Shown here: positions 24,833 to 35,798 of the stretch, in pieces
How positions within the stretch are numbered: the stretch's first letter is position 1
How the letters are laid out: every line of letters begins with the position of its first letter
NCBI GenBank assembly: GCA_000827205.1
Contig: KN832562.1
Coordinates: 881,328 to 945,327, forward strand
Length of the DNA: 64,000 nt
Direction: 5' to 3'
From: Plicaturopsis crispa FD-325 SS-3
Taxonomy: Eukaryota; Basidiomycota; Agaricomycetes; Amylocorticiales; Amylocorticiaceae
Notes under the pieces: model-generated
The model's database searches: none
The model's input: the letters and a program-made list of their open reading frames with translations, nothing else
Told to the model about the DNA's origin: nothing
Program-made: the position numbers and the translations under genes

Positions 24833-26394
24833 CTAGTCCGAGTTGTGTAAACTAACTGGGAAAGATCGCAACTTGGTGAGCTCGAGGTTCGGGCATATTG
24901 GGGCCAAGTACTTATAGGCAGCCTCCACATCGAACGCATCCACGACCATGAGATCGTGGAAAGACATGTTCGGCAGATAATCAGAGGGCACTTCCGTCGT
25001 CGGATCGACGGTGAGCACGGCCGGGACCTTCAGCACCTGCAAATTTCGGCAGCCTAAGATCAGATGTACGACCCCTCGCATGGTGGCTTCGGACGGTGTG
25101 TCAACTGGAAGGACGTTGAATTCCCGCAGATGCGGCCAAGCAAGCGACATCTCGATGAGCATCGCGTCGTCGAGGCCGCTATCGACTCGAAGAGCCGCGG
25201 GCAGTTGACGGGGCATGATGCACACAACTTCAAGCGCACCGAAGGAGAGCAGGGGTCGAAGCTCCTCAGCGATCGATGGCAGAGGCAGCGGAAGGTTTGT
25301 GCTTAGGTCTCCCATCGTACATGGGCATGAGGTCATTTTGATGTGAGTGAGAGAGGCAGGAGATACATGTTCTGCAAGGGCCTCCGTTAGAATCTTCCAA
25401 CCTTGTAAGGTCGATGCATTGATCTGGTACTCATATGCATCGACGAACTCGAGTCCGTGGCCACGCGGAAGGAGCCGAATGAGTGCTGCGACAGTTGACG
25501 ATGCCTCGGCGTGGATTGTAAGACTGCGGAGGGCGTGAAAAGCTCCTTGTCGTGTGAGGAGTAGGCCTTCAATACGTAGCGAAAACAGCTTGAGCGTGCG
25601 GAGATTTGGCAAAGCAGCCACCGCAGCCATCTCCTCCGCTTTCAGCGCCGAGATACTCAGGACACGGAGACTATCCCAGGCGGTCAGACGCGGGGCTATC
25701 GCGAACGATATCTCGGGGCATTCGTTGATGCACAGGACCGCAAGCGAGGTGCATGTCAAGCAAATGAAAGCTGCGGATGAGTCCCAGTCGACCGAGTGGC
25801 TTGCGCCACCTCCTAGTCCTACCAGCCTGCACCACGCAAGACCCGAACTCAAAAACATGTCCGCCACGCGCATCATCTCGGTACATAGCACCAATCGACG
25901 AAGATTCGGGAAAAGCGGAAGCGTCGGTGCGAAGACGCGCAAAACCGTCAGCGTCCGGGGCGGGATTAACGGGGGGTCGCTCAGCATGTAGCAAGAGCTT
26001 GTCTGGTCAAAGACCTTGACGCGCCGAAGATACGAGAGGGCTGCCGTCCAATCCGACGGTGTAACGCGTTGTACGAATTTCTTGGCGAACAGTCAGATTG
26101 GCAGGGTGTTGAAAGGATTTAGATATAGCCTACTAATTCATACAGAATCTTGACCGTAGTAGACTCGTTGGTCCAGTCGTCGATGACGCGGGGCACAACT
26201 GCCCACAAGTGGCCCGGCAAGCATTGTATCAAAGGAGCAAGAGACGATTGGCGATGCCACAATTCGTCCAAGGCGGGTTCCCGAAATGCTGTGCACGTTA
26301 TAGCAAGGTTGCGGAGAGTACGCAAGCCTCCATAGGCATATATCTCCAAGACAACTTTCCTCAAGATCTCGTCGATGTGTAGACAATGCGACAT
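24833..26394 (-). CDS. F-box-like/LRR protein 2
   Basis: Minus-strand gene with exons 26134-26394 and 24833-26080 (intron 53 nt, phase 0), 502 aa. The first exon starts MSHCLHIDEILRKVV and has the F-box-like run LRNLAITCTAFREPALDELW, the usual opening of this agaricomycete family (a variant F-box followed by a W). The large second exon is a chain of degenerate leucine-rich units (LRRLVLC, LRVLSISALK, LRTLKLFSL, LRSLTIHAEA, LREFNVLPVD, LQVLKVPAVL). I chose the ATG at 26394 because the frame upstream has no earlier ATG and family members start this way. It is a likely SCF substrate receptor; the target is unknown. Confidence 0.82.
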
Positions 26395-26830
26395 GGTGCC
26401 TACGTATCCCAAGGAATCGCATACTGCTTAGTACGAGCGCCGAACTGTATGAGAGCACTCACTTGACTTGGTCCGATTGGAAGAGAACACTCTGAGGTAC
26501 CCTCCTATGCCCCGACGCTCGCTTGCGCAGAGGTTCATTCCCAAGGCCGCAACGCAGACTGGTCCAGGTGAGAGTTCAGTACTAAGTTTCGACTCTCAGG
26601 ACATGTGCGGACCACATCTCGACCACGAGATTCAAGCCACCAACCATACGTATTTGATAATGAGTTTACCGTGTATGCACCCCGGGCCGGCTCAAAGAAA
26701 TGTGGTGCAAACATTCTGAAACATGTTACATCGTACATGCGGCCTATGTTATCGTGAGCCGTCGAGAGACATATCTGTTTCGGCGAGTCAATACGCTGTC
26801 AGAGAGCAAGAGTCAGAGCTCACCTTCGAG
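26395..26830. other. Intergenic between F-box-like genes 2 and 3
   Basis: About 435 bases between two minus-strand F-box-like genes: promoter of gene 2 and 3' end of gene 3. No gene seen. Confidence 0.5.
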
Positions 26831-28048
26831 TCAGTCCCGCCAGCTTGAGCTAGCGTGTGCCATCGACACAATTTTGAGAATCCCTCGAGCGTCGCACTCC
26901 CTCAAGGAGCTCCTGACATACTTCACGGGCTGGTCATCGGCACTGATCATAACGGGACCGTAGCGCACACTTAATCGGACCACCAACGCGCGCAGATTAG
27001 ACAACTGTGGTTGCGCCAATATGTCCGCCGTAGCACGCGCACCGTGCCATTCGAGGTCGATGTTGGATCGGATGTCACCGTTCTCGTTTAGTTGGTAAAG
27101 ACCAAAGCTAATCTCTTCGATGCAGTGAGAACAGATCCGCGATAGCACGATTGGGATGTAATCATGCGAGACATGGTCCACAAGGATCACGTCGCCCAAG
27201 TCGAGGACACGCAGGTTCGTGTTGAGTGAAAGGTCGAGGCGGTGTGCGAGGCGGACAGCAAACAACATGAAGCCGCCGCTCAGGACGAGACGCTCGAGGG
27301 ACAGCCCCAGTAGTTTGATGAATGAGCATATCGAGTCTACATAGCTCTCTTGCTCGGGTACATATATGCGGAAGTTCGTGACGGACGGCGCGGGTTTCGA
27401 CGAAATCCAGTTAAGGATTGCGATGGAGGACTCTTCGGAGGGCAAATCAAGCGTGCGTAAGGATGGTCGAAATTCCGTCGCATTATGCGGTAGCTGGAAG
27501 GTTCCAAGAGAACCGTGCGGGCATTCGATCGTACGTGCTACGCACAAGACCTCGAGGAGACGATATGACGCTACGAGCTCCACGAGTTTCTGTAGGCTGG
27601 CGCATCCAATGTACTCCAGCCGCAGGATGCGCACAGTGTTGGGAAAGTGGCAAGTGAGCACAGACCAAGCCTCCGGGGAGAGGCCATCCAAGTAAGTGCG
27701 GTCCAGATCGAGGCGCTGGAGATTACTGAAGGCCGTGAATTTGTGCATATATCTGTTCATCCACGGATCTTTATTCCAAAGACGAAGGTAGCGCAAGGCG
27801 GGCGCCAATGTGCAGTTCGGGGAATCTAGGAGGGCCACAAATTGATGGACAATCGACCTCATGATGAATGTTGTCTCGAGGAAAGTCTGCGACGCATAAA
27901 CATCGTCTGCGGCGCCACCGCCGAACAACGCAAAGCGACTCGCTGGTAGCCAGCCCTTGCAGACTGCCCCGCAAGCCCCGAGTGCATGCCGATCATCCCC
28001 AAGATGGCCAATGATGGCATCCCAGAGCTCGGGGGGAAGTTGGACCAT
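26831..28048 (-). CDS. F-box-like protein 3 (paralog A)
   Basis: Single-exon minus-strand gene of 405 aa. It opens with MVQLPPELWDAIIGHLGD, a clear F-box start, then ALGACGAVCKGWLPASRFAL. The body is LRR-like (LRYLRLWN, LQRLDLDRTYL, VRILRLEYIG, LEVLCVARTI, LRTLDLP, LRVLDLGDV). I set the start at 28048 because it aligns with the ATG of its paralog at 33144; in-frame ATGs also lie upstream. The two proteins are roughly 80-85% identical by eye over the first 260 aa and less at the C-terminus. It ends in a short, Ser-rich tail (AHASSSWRD). No inactivating change is visible. Confidence 0.85.
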   Translation of the reverse strand: MVQLPPELWDAIIGHLGDDRHALGACGAVCKGWLPASRFALFGGGAADDVYASQTFLETTFIMRSIVHQFVALLDSPNCTLAPALRYLRLWNKDPWMNRYMHKFTAFSNLQRLDLDRTYLDGLSPEAWSVLTCHFPNTVRILRLEYIGCASLQKLVELVASYRLLEVLCVARTIECPHGSLGTFQLPHNATEFRPSLRTLDLPSEESSIAILNWISSKPAPSVTNFRIYVPEQESYVDSICSFIKLLGLSLERLVLSGGFMLFAVRLAHRLDLSLNTNLRVLDLGDVILVDHVSHDYIPIVLSRICSHCIEEISFGLYQLNENGDIRSNIDLEWHGARATADILAQPQLSNLRALVVRLSVRYGPVMISADDQPVKYVRSSLRECDARGILKIVSMAHASSSWRD

Positions 28049-28562
28049 GCTGGGTGACATATTGCAGTGAGCCATCATGCACGATGCATGTCGAGTGCCT
28101 GCATACAGCCTTCAAGCACTGATAAAATACGTACTTACCAAAAATACGAGTTGATGCCTATGATGCGGCGGTGTACTGACCACTCGGGTACGTTTTTTCT
28201 AGGAGGTGAGTGAGTTAACATGGATGGAGCTAGCTAGAAGTACTCACAAGGCACTGACATGGGGATACAAAGACTGGCAAAACAATTGCGCGATGAGCTG
28301 TTATGTAACGCTCAAAGACGAGTCTCGGGAAAGCCACATGTCAACATGCCACCCACGAGATCAGCGCTTCATCTGCATCCACATAAACGGGCCAAGTATG
28401 CGTCTATGTAAGGAATAATCATTTGGTCCATGTCAACACATTCTTCATCGAGTCCTTGAAAGAGAACAACATACAAAGAATCCCCAAGAGTCTAGAGATG
28501 AACACGGAAACAACATTGAGTTATAGGCCCCAGCGAACAAGAATAAAAAGCCTCCACCCGCA
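28049..28562. other. Intergenic between F-box paralog A and DUF1769 gene
   Basis: About 510 bases, AT-richer than its neighbours. It holds the promoter of the F-box gene and the 3' region of the DUF1769 gene. No gene seen. Confidence 0.5.
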
Positions 28563-29899
28563 TCATTGCCCCGCATCCGAGCCGGAATCCTCCCCCATCT
28601 CGATGCAGACACACCAAAAGACCTCCCCCCACGGCTCCGCCCCGCCGTCCCGCTTGCGCTCACAGCACACGAATCGCACGGGCTGCCCGTCCCAGTAGCG
28701 CATGAGGTCGAAGGACAGCCCGCCAGGGATGCGCAGCGCGAGCGCGGGCGCGAACTCGAGAAAGCCGTAGCAGAAGTCCGTCGTGAGCACGTCCTGCGCG
28801 CCGAACAGCACCGCGCGGCGCGCCTCGGGCGACGCGAAGTGCGCGCGCCGTGCGGACGCTGTCGGGAGTGGTGGGAGCGTGGAGGAGGTCGAGGACGAGC
28901 GCGAACGCGAACGTGAGCTAGATCGGGATCTGGACCGGGACTTGTGCTTGTGCTTGCTCGGGGCGAGGAGCGATTTGCTAAGGTTTGTAAAGCTCGATTT
29001 GGCCGTGAGTTTCGCGCGACCGGGGGCCGAGGGCGGAGGGGCGAGCATCCCGTTGTGGACCGAGGCCGAGGAGGAGACAGAGGACGTTACTGAAGACGTG
29101 TCGGAGTCAGAGTCACCTGCACTACCATCCGAGCGCAGGGCAAGATGCAGCTGGGACGTGTCATCGGATATCGACTGCGGGGGCGGAAAAGGTGGGAGCT
29201 CAGAAGTGGGGGGAGGCGTGGTATTAAAGTCATGCTGCATAGGCGTCTTTAAGGCGTCGTACGCAGACGGTGTCCGTGGATCGTCGTGATGTAGAGAGGT
29301 CTCGGATGCAGCTGGGGAGGGCGGGGCAGAGAGCCGGACATGCTGGAGATGTGGCATCGTCGAGACAAGCGGGGACAGCGCCCAGGGTTTGGTCGCTGAC
29401 GTGAGATCGTGCTCGAGGGTCGGGTCAACATATCTGAAAGTAAATCAGCGGACGTCTCGGGAAACACGGGGATTGAGCTCACGACATGAATTTGAGCGCG
29501 GCGCCAGACCCCCAGGGCAGTTTCAGTGGCCGGTCGAACGTGTTTCCGAAGAGAACATCGTCTGCAGATGTTGGACGCAGGAACCTGCCTGTATTTTGGT
29601 TCAGTATGCGGGGGGAATGTCGTACACATCTGCCCGCTCGTCCCAACGGCTTCATGAGAGTATTCACGGCGCCACATACCTTGCACCTGCAGACTCCAGG
29701 TGATGCCCTTCCTCTCCTCCCGCCCAAAATACTCAAGATTGTCGTCATCGGGGCCCGTCAAGCCCTTGATGTGCACGACTATCGCGCCGTCGAACAGAGG
29801 CGATTCTACGCGGTGCGGGCGTGCTGTGTTCACCGTCGACGTGATGTCCGTGAGCGCGTCTGGCGAGGGCCCCGCGAGGACGCGCAGTCGTGGTGCCAT
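28563..29899 (-). CDS. DUF1769 family protein
   Basis: Fungal DUF1769 protein of unknown function. Exons 29680-29899, 29483-29588 and 28563-29433 join to 398 aa. The N-terminal part has MAPRLRVLAGPS, a PHRVESPLFDGAIVVHIKG strand, then GRFLRPTSADDVLFGNTFD and RPLKLPWGSGAALKF, the core of the family. A Ser/Arg-rich insertion (an SRSRSRSSS-type run, about 28900-28930) separates this from the C-terminal half, DVLTTDFCYGFLEF and LSFDLMRYWDGQPVRFVC, which is the second conserved block. Intron 1 is 91 nt, intron 2 is 49 nt. I see no signal peptide or membrane segment. DUF1769 proteins are widespread in fungi without an assigned reaction, so none is given. Confidence 0.85.
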
Positions 29900-30720
29900 C
29901 TGCTATACTGTTCAAAGGTTCAACGTTCAACTTGGTTGCTTGTTCGACGGTCAGGATTCGGAGGACGAAGGCGCGGGCGTAAATGGAATAAAGGGGTTTC
30001 CTTGGGCGTTTTATGGTTCCATGACGATCGTACGTTGGCCCCGGAGATGGAACGCGAGAACTCCACCGCGGTAGAGGCAACCACGCATTGGGAAACTGCA
30101 GGTCGACTGCAGGCACCCGCGAGACTTTCCCGTGCGCGTGAGCACAGGTTAAAATAAGTCGAACGACTTGGTATCTGGCAGGTGGTCAGACTCTGAGCTG
30201 CGCAGCAGTGCGCTGCGCCTGCGCTGGGCTGCAAGTTGTGAGAGGAAAGGGAAGAGGAAAGGAATTTGCTGTGCTGCTGCGGCCTGCCGGGGCGAGTCTG
30301 AAAATGTCGCCCGACGGGAGGATGGACAAGGACAGAAATAAAAGCAAAAGCATGCGATTTTACTACATGAGGTAGTGCGACAGGTAGAAACGACAACACG
30401 CGCCCCAAATATGCATAGTCCCGTAACAAATAAGTAGTACCAAGTGGTAGAAAAGATATAGCAATAGATTATGGCGGACGTCCACATCCATCACCACACC
30501 GTACACGCATGAACGAATGTGCGCGAGTGAATGCAGGGAAGGGAGGTGCATGAATGAAATGGATGGTCCTGCCGTACGCAATGAGTAGTCCACAACCGGA
30601 GCCCAAGGAAAACAAGCGAGCGAAAGAGAATGCTCTGTGGAAGAACTTCCATGAGAAACCGACTTGACTATGAGAGAAAAAAGAGACATACCAGGAAGAG
30701 AATAAAAATGCCAACCAACC
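29900..30720. other. Intergenic between DUF1769 and anchored-protein genes
   Basis: About 820 bases. Promoter of the DUF1769 gene at the left, 3' UTR of the next minus-strand gene at the right. Antisense frames of up to about 170 codons overlap this stretch but have no family resemblance. Confidence 0.45.
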
Positions 30721-32007
30721 CTAAATAAATATTGCAATTGCACCTACTGCGGCCGCAGCTAGGCTAACCCACCACGGACCTATCCCCCACCTTGGCGCAC
30801 TACCGTTGCTGCTGCTGCTGCTCGTCTTGATTGCAGCGTACCCACTCCCGCACTTTGCCTCCGCCTGCTCTGCAGCAGCCTCGTAGGTCTCCACCAGGCC
30901 CGTGAGTGTCCCGGCATCAGTGACATACATGCTGAGCAAGCTCTTCGTGCACGAGCTGCACGTCGGCGTCGTATTGTTCGGAAGCGCCATCCCGAGGGGT
31001 AGTTGGTAGAAGTACAGGTCAGACGGGTTCGAATTGTGCACCGCCTCGACGTAGCAGTACGTGTTCGTGACAGGGTCCGCGAGACACCCTGCTTGACGCA
31101 TGAGGGCGTATGATTGTAGACCTAGAAATTGTATTGATATCGGGCTGTGAATAATGCAGGGCCAAGGAAACGTACCGATGAGCGTGCTAACGGCCATTCC
31201 GTTGCGGTCGTTCAGATCCTGCGAGCAAGCGGACTGCAGTGTGCTCGCAAACCACGCCATATTCGACGTGCACTGGTCCGATGAAATCGTCGTATTGCAG
31301 GTGCCCCACACGATGTCATTCAGCGCCGTCACGTTATCTTGTGACTGCTTGAAAAGAGAGAATAAATAAGTACCACGGCTACTGCGTGCTAGACGAGGGG
31401 AAGCCTGTGGCGGAGAATCAGTCATGCAACGCACCGAGATGAAGGCCGTGCTGCTCTGCAGGAGCATGCCAAATGGCCGGCACGAGCGGAACGGCTCTGT
31501 CGTTGTCATGTTCATGAAAAAGTTGAAGCACGAGTTCGAGGAGAAATTCTGCGATATTGCGTCGAGTGGCTGTGGGAACGGCGTCGGCAGAGCAGGAGCG
31601 GAGGCAGGTATCGTGGGCAGCGACTGCGCGGTCTCTGTCGGACTGGAAGATGTAGTAGGCGTAGCAGACCCCGAGCCAGAGGGAAAGGCTATCGTGCTAG
31701 CACTAGAAGAGGTAGCGGGATCTGGATTCGGGTGGCGCTTATGGAAAGGATGCGAGTGCGGGTGCGCGAGGGGCATGAGATTGACTGGAGGAAGGGTAGA
31801 GAGCATTGACGCGTTGTTCGGCCAGACCAAATATCGCGCTGCTGCTGTAACGAGGATGATCACAAGCGGTACGAGAAGCACCGCCCATCGTGTGCGCCGC
31901 CCTGCCGCCCTCTTTGCAGGTGACGGTACCGGCTCCGCGCTGAAATAGTCGATATCTTCCTCTGGTATGGTCTTAAGAGGCTGTGGGGATGGTGGCGGGG
32001 TGAACAT
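30721..32007 (-). CDS. Membrane-anchored Cys-containing surface protein (DUF7729-like)
   Basis: Minus-strand gene of 381 aa after removal of two introns (31348-31434, 87 nt; 31122-31175, 54 nt). Both introns are in frame and lack stops, so splicing is inferred from GTGCGT/GTACGT donors and AG acceptors. Residues 41-59 form one membrane segment (WAVLLVPLVIILVTAAARY). A Ser/Thr/Pro linker follows, then a Cys-rich outer domain with SCFNFFMNMTTTEPFRSC, LNDIVWGTCNTT, SDQCTSNMAWF, YALMRQAGCL, TYCYVEAV and TPTCSSCTKSLLSMYV. Several N-glycosylation sequons are present. The extreme C-terminus is hydrophobic (WWVSLAAAAVGAIAIFI), like a GPI-attachment signal. The pattern matches a fungal family I associate with DUF7729; the function is unknown. 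Confidence 0.75.
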   Translation of the reverse strand: MFTPPPSPQPLKTIPEEDIDYFSAEPVPSPAKRAAGRRTRWAVLLVPLVIILVTAAARYLVWPNNASMLSTLPPVNLMPLAHPHSHPFHKRHPNPDPATSSSASTIAFPSGSGSATPTTSSSPTETAQSLPTIPASAPALPTPFPQPLDAISQNFSSNSCFNFFMNMTTTEPFRSCRPFGMLLQSSTAFISVRCMTDSPPQASPRLARSSRGTYLFSLFKQSQDNVTALNDIVWGTCNTTISSDQCTSNMAWFASTLQSACSQDLNDRNGMAVSTLIGTFPWPCIIHSPISIQFLGLQSYALMRQAGCLADPVTNTYCYVEAVHNSNPSDLYFYQLPLGMALPNNTTPTCSSCTKSLLSMYVTDAGTLTGLVETYEAAAEQAEAKCGSGYAAIKTSSSSSNGSAPRWGIGPWWVSLAAAAVGAIAIFI

Positions 32008-33143
32008 TGGTGTGAGTAACGAGCGTGCGGTTCAAAGAGTGTATGTCAGACGACTTCTGCAAGACCAGGGATACGTTCCTGTCTCAATTTTGTCAAAACC
32101 TGCATATAGCCTGAGGCTCAGACATTCGAGACGAGCGCCACAGGTTGCACATACCGAAGAGACGCGTAAAGAGCGTGAGTACGCGCACTACGGCTGCGAA
32201 TCGTTAGGACGTTTTGGCTGCTGTGGTGGTCAGGACGAGGACATGGAAAAGGTTGCCTGAATTCTTGCATCGTTTCAGGCAAGTTTCAGGGGAAAGAAAT
32301 GGCCGGCGCTTCCTGGGCGCCTCGAACGCAGATTCTACCATCTCTTATATCCTTTTTGGGCGATCTGTTTTCGCACCACGTTCCTTGCTTTCTTCCGCCA
32401 CAAGCTCAGACAAAATATCTACACAAGTTCTTCAGACCCAAACGTCGCCGCCTGGTGTCCTCGAGAGTCCTCTCTACCTTGGTTTTGTGCTCGAAAGAAG
32501 GACCATAATTCAATATTAATGGCAGTGCTCCGGTTACCTGAACGGACAGAAGAACGCCCACCGTGATGCAGTTTGCTGTTCCTGGCTGCATATATAAGGC
32601 GTTATATTCAGCACCCCGTTTCACAACTCCCTCAACGCCACTTGAGATTGAGAAGGTGAGTCGAAACCAAGTGATCTGAGCGTCGTTCTGTCGGTTCAAT
32701 GTCATCATGAAAGTCATAGACGTCGCGTCGCTGCGATCTGCGCTGCTGTGCAATTTGCTTTAACCTTGAACGCTGAACGTTTCGACTTTTGAAATTGAAT
32801 CCACTTAACGGAGACGAACTCAATCTCGAACACGTATCTTCACAAAACCTTGATAAAATTGAATCAACCTATGACGACAACGCGGTGAGCAAGCAGTCAT
32901 ATCCGAAGGTCCTGTCGAGCTCGTGGGTAACATGTGGTCGACGTCCTTCGTCCAAGAGCAAATACCGCAAGGCGGCAAGCCGTTCACGCCCATCGAACTC
33001 TCTAGCTGTCAACATCACCTTACTCAATCACTGCCAGTGTACAGGTCGCAGCCGTCTACCGCAGGGCCAGGTTTTACAAGCCTTTGGTTTGTTCCGTATC
33101 ACCCTGTGGGCCTTCACAATATCTCACGATAATCTGACGTAGC
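32008..33143. other. Intergenic, head-to-head region left of F-box paralog B
   Basis: About 1.1 kb between a minus-strand gene and the plus-strand F-box paralog B. A TATA box at 32591 and a splice donor (AAGGTGAGT) near 32655 suggest a plus-strand transcript that may be the spliced leader of paralog B. A 118-codon frame at 32789-33142 shows no family features. Confidence 0.45.
32591..32598 (+). promoter_or_regulatory. TATA box, probably for F-box paralog B
   Basis: TATATAAG, followed 60 bases later by a consensus splice donor. The nearest downstream ATG with a real gene is at 33144, so a spliced 5' leader is implied. It could instead serve an unrecognised transcript. Confidence 0.4.
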
Positions 33144-34346
33144 ATGGCCCAACTTCCCCCCGAGCTCTGGGATGCCATCATTGGCCATCTTGGCGATAAT
33201 CGCGACGCACTCGCGGCTTGCGGAGCAGTCTGCAAGGGCTGGCTACCAGCGAGTCGCTTCGCTTTGTTCGGCGGTGGCGCCGCATACGATGATAATGCGT
33301 TGCATACTCATCTCGAGACAACATTCATCACGAGGCCGATTGTCCATGAGTTTGTGGCCCTCCTAGAGTCCCCCAACTGCACATTGGCATCCGCCCTGCG
33401 CTACCTTCGTCTTTGGAATAGATATCCATGGATGAACAGATATCTGCACAAATTTACCGCCTTCTGTAATCTCCGGCGCCTCGATCTGGACCGCACTTAC
33501 TTGGATGGCCTCTCCCCGGAGGCTTGGTCTGTGCTTACTTGCAATTTTCCGAACACTGTACGCATCCTGCGGCTGGAGTACATTGGATGCGCCAGCATAG
33601 AGAGGCTCGTGGAACTCGTAGCGTCATATCGTCTCCTCGAGGTCTTGTGCGTAGCACGTACGATCGAATGCCCGCACGGTTCTCTTGCAACCTTCCAGCG
33701 GCCCCATGTTGCAACAAAATTCCGCCCATCCTTACGCGTGCTGGATTTGCCATCCGGCGAGTCTTCCATCGCAATTCTCAACTGGATCTCATCGAAACCC
33801 GCGCCGTCCGTCACCGAACTCCGTATATCTATACCCGAGGAAGAGAGCTATGTAGACTCGATATGCTCATTCATCAAACTACTGGGGCCGTCCCTCGAGC
33901 GTCTCCTCGTGCGGATCGGCTTCCCGTCGTATGCTGCCCACCTCGAACACCGCCTCGACCTGTCGCTCAACACGAACCTTCGTGTCCTCGACTTGGGCGA
34001 CGTGCCCCTTGCAGACCTTGTCTCGCAGGATTACATCCCACTCGTGTTGTCACGGATCGATTCTTACCACATCCAAGAGATCAGATTTGGTCTTGTCCAA
34101 GTAGACGATTACGGGAACTTCCAAGCGGACATCGACTTCAAATGGCACAGTGGACGTGCTATAGGAGGCATGTTAGCGCAACAACAGATGTCTAGCTTGA
34201 GGGCGGTGGTGGTCCGGTTGTGTCCGCACGACGGTATTGCCATTGACAAGGACCCGCGCGTAAAGTGTGTCAGAGAATCATTACGGGAGTGCGACACCCG
34301 GGGGATTCTCAAAGTTGTGTCGGTAGGACACGCTGGGACAATCTAG
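33144..34346 (+). CDS. F-box-like protein 4 (paralog B)
   Basis: Single-exon gene of 400 aa, the inverted paralog of the F-box gene at 26831-28048. It starts MAQLPPELWDAIIGHLGD and keeps ACGAVCKGWLPASRFALFGG, RYLRLWNRYPWMNRY, LDLDRTYLDGLSPEAW, RILRLEYIGCAS, LEVLCVARTIECPHGSL and ILNWISSKPAPSVTE. Divergence rises after residue 260 (LVRIGFPSYAAH against LVLSGGFMLFAV). The C-terminal third (about 34060-34340) is the most changed. The frame is intact, so both copies look usable. Predicted role: substrate receptor for an SCF-type ubiquitin ligase, target unknown. Confidence 0.85.
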   Translation: MAQLPPELWDAIIGHLGDNRDALAACGAVCKGWLPASRFALFGGGAAYDDNALHTHLETTFITRPIVHEFVALLESPNCTLASALRYLRLWNRYPWMNRYLHKFTAFCNLRRLDLDRTYLDGLSPEAWSVLTCNFPNTVRILRLEYIGCASIERLVELVASYRLLEVLCVARTIECPHGSLATFQRPHVATKFRPSLRVLDLPSGESSIAILNWISSKPAPSVTELRISIPEEESYVDSICSFIKLLGPSLERLLVRIGFPSYAAHLEHRLDLSLNTNLRVLDLGDVPLADLVSQDYIPLVLSRIDSYHIQEIRFGLVQVDDYGNFQADIDFKWHSGRAIGGMLAQQQMSSLRAVVVRLCPHDGIAIDKDPRVKCVRESLRECDTRGILKVVSVGHAGTI

Positions 34347-35236
34347 AAGGAGTGACTTGAAGGTGAGTTCCGACTATGACTCCTACTCACTGATAGTGTG
34401 GTAACTCACTTGAACAGGTATTGTTCTTGACCGTCATGGCTTCCAGTTATATGGACCAGATGGCAATGCTAGAATGTTGACCGCTGAGCCCGATTTCAAT
34501 TTGAGCCGGTCGCCTACAAGAGGCTTGCTATCACCTAAGGAACGATTATCTTCCTACTCGTGTGGCTGCCTACGGGAGACTAGCTATGACCTGCTTCACG
34601 AAACGACGCCGGAATCAAATTGCCCTCCTCGGACCTTGGTTCTATCGTCGTTCTGGCTGACGTCCTCAAAGTCCCTGCCAGCGGCTCAGCGCAGCTCGAC
34701 CCTACCACGCCTCATCTCTTTGCGAAACAGAATACGTCTCGGAGAGGGATGGGCGGTTTTGTGTCCCGAGGCGTTCTTGACCGAGTCAGCCGTCGTAGTG
34801 GCTACCTCATGCTGTCCGCTGTTAACGTTAACGGCGCCCTGGATTTCCAACATCCTACCGAGGGCCTAACGCCGACGGTAAGGGGCTCAACTTCAGTGCC
34901 CTGGTGAGTTACCCATGATCTCTGAGGCGCTTTAAGCTACAGGGTATCTCGGACATGCCCACTTACTACGCGCCGCGTCGCTGACCGCTACTCATGTTAT
35001 CATTGGTTCTCGGTAAGTACTTCCCGTCTGCAGATCGATATTGGTTTCTGCGGCCCTCCCTCTGCAAAGCTATACAGTTGTCAGTGAATAACGCTGATGG
35101 CGTTTGTCACTCTATTATATTAACCAAGGCTATGTTGCCTCATCAGGAAAAATGAGAGGTGGTTGGTAGGTGTTGCAGCATGTTGCCAACCCCAACAGCT
35201 TTCAACGACCTTCCCCTGTTGCCAACATGTCGCCAA

Positions 35237-35405
35237 TACACTGCTATACCGAAAATTGTTGGAAACCAGCAAATCTGTGAGATTCTTGGCAACAATAGTT
35301 TGAGCACCTGGAACTCAGGTGAACAGATCAGTGGATCCCAGAAAAAAGGTAAAAGTCTGGATGAGGAGGTCGCGAGAGCTGGAAACCAGATATTGGTGAT
35401 CGATC
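35237..35405 (+). repeat. Inverted repeat, left arm
   Basis: This arm matches the reverse complement of 35799-35948. Shared blocks are TACACTGCTATACCGA, GGAAACCAG, AGATCAGTGGAT, GGTAAAAGTCTGGATGAG and GCTGGAAACCAGA, in the same order, with small gaps. The identity is high within blocks and lower overall. Confidence 0.7.
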
Positions 35406-35798
35406 GCAAGATCTACCTCGGCAAAGGACTTCACAGTGTTTTTGCGACTCGGAGGCGGTCTGCAGCCGCGCGGAAAGCGCATATGTAGAGGCTCGGATAT
35501 GAATATTTTCACTTAGCACCAGCCTCAATATGTGGTGCTTATAAAAGTTATATGTAAAGTCCGAGTCCTAGGTTCCTGCGCCGCCAGTGATTTGACGCAC
35601 ATAGGCCTGCGAGCATGTCGAACGCCCGTGGGTCACGACCCGCGTAATCTGGTACATGAATGTTCCTCTTATTTCACTGCCAAATCGTGCAGTGGTATGT
35701 CTGCCGCTCATGAATTCACTTTTTGTACCCTGAGAGGTCTCATTTTCGACCCACTGCGGGGCATTTTAGCGACGCTCGGAAGGATCTGATATTGCTGA

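Noticed and set aside
32789-33142. 118-codon plus-strand frame before F-box paralog B
   Set aside because: Mixed low-complexity composition and ends one base before the F-box ATG; more likely leader sequence.
34474-34869. 131-codon plus-strand frame in the gene-poor stretch
   Set aside because: No family resemblance, no introns and weak codon bias.
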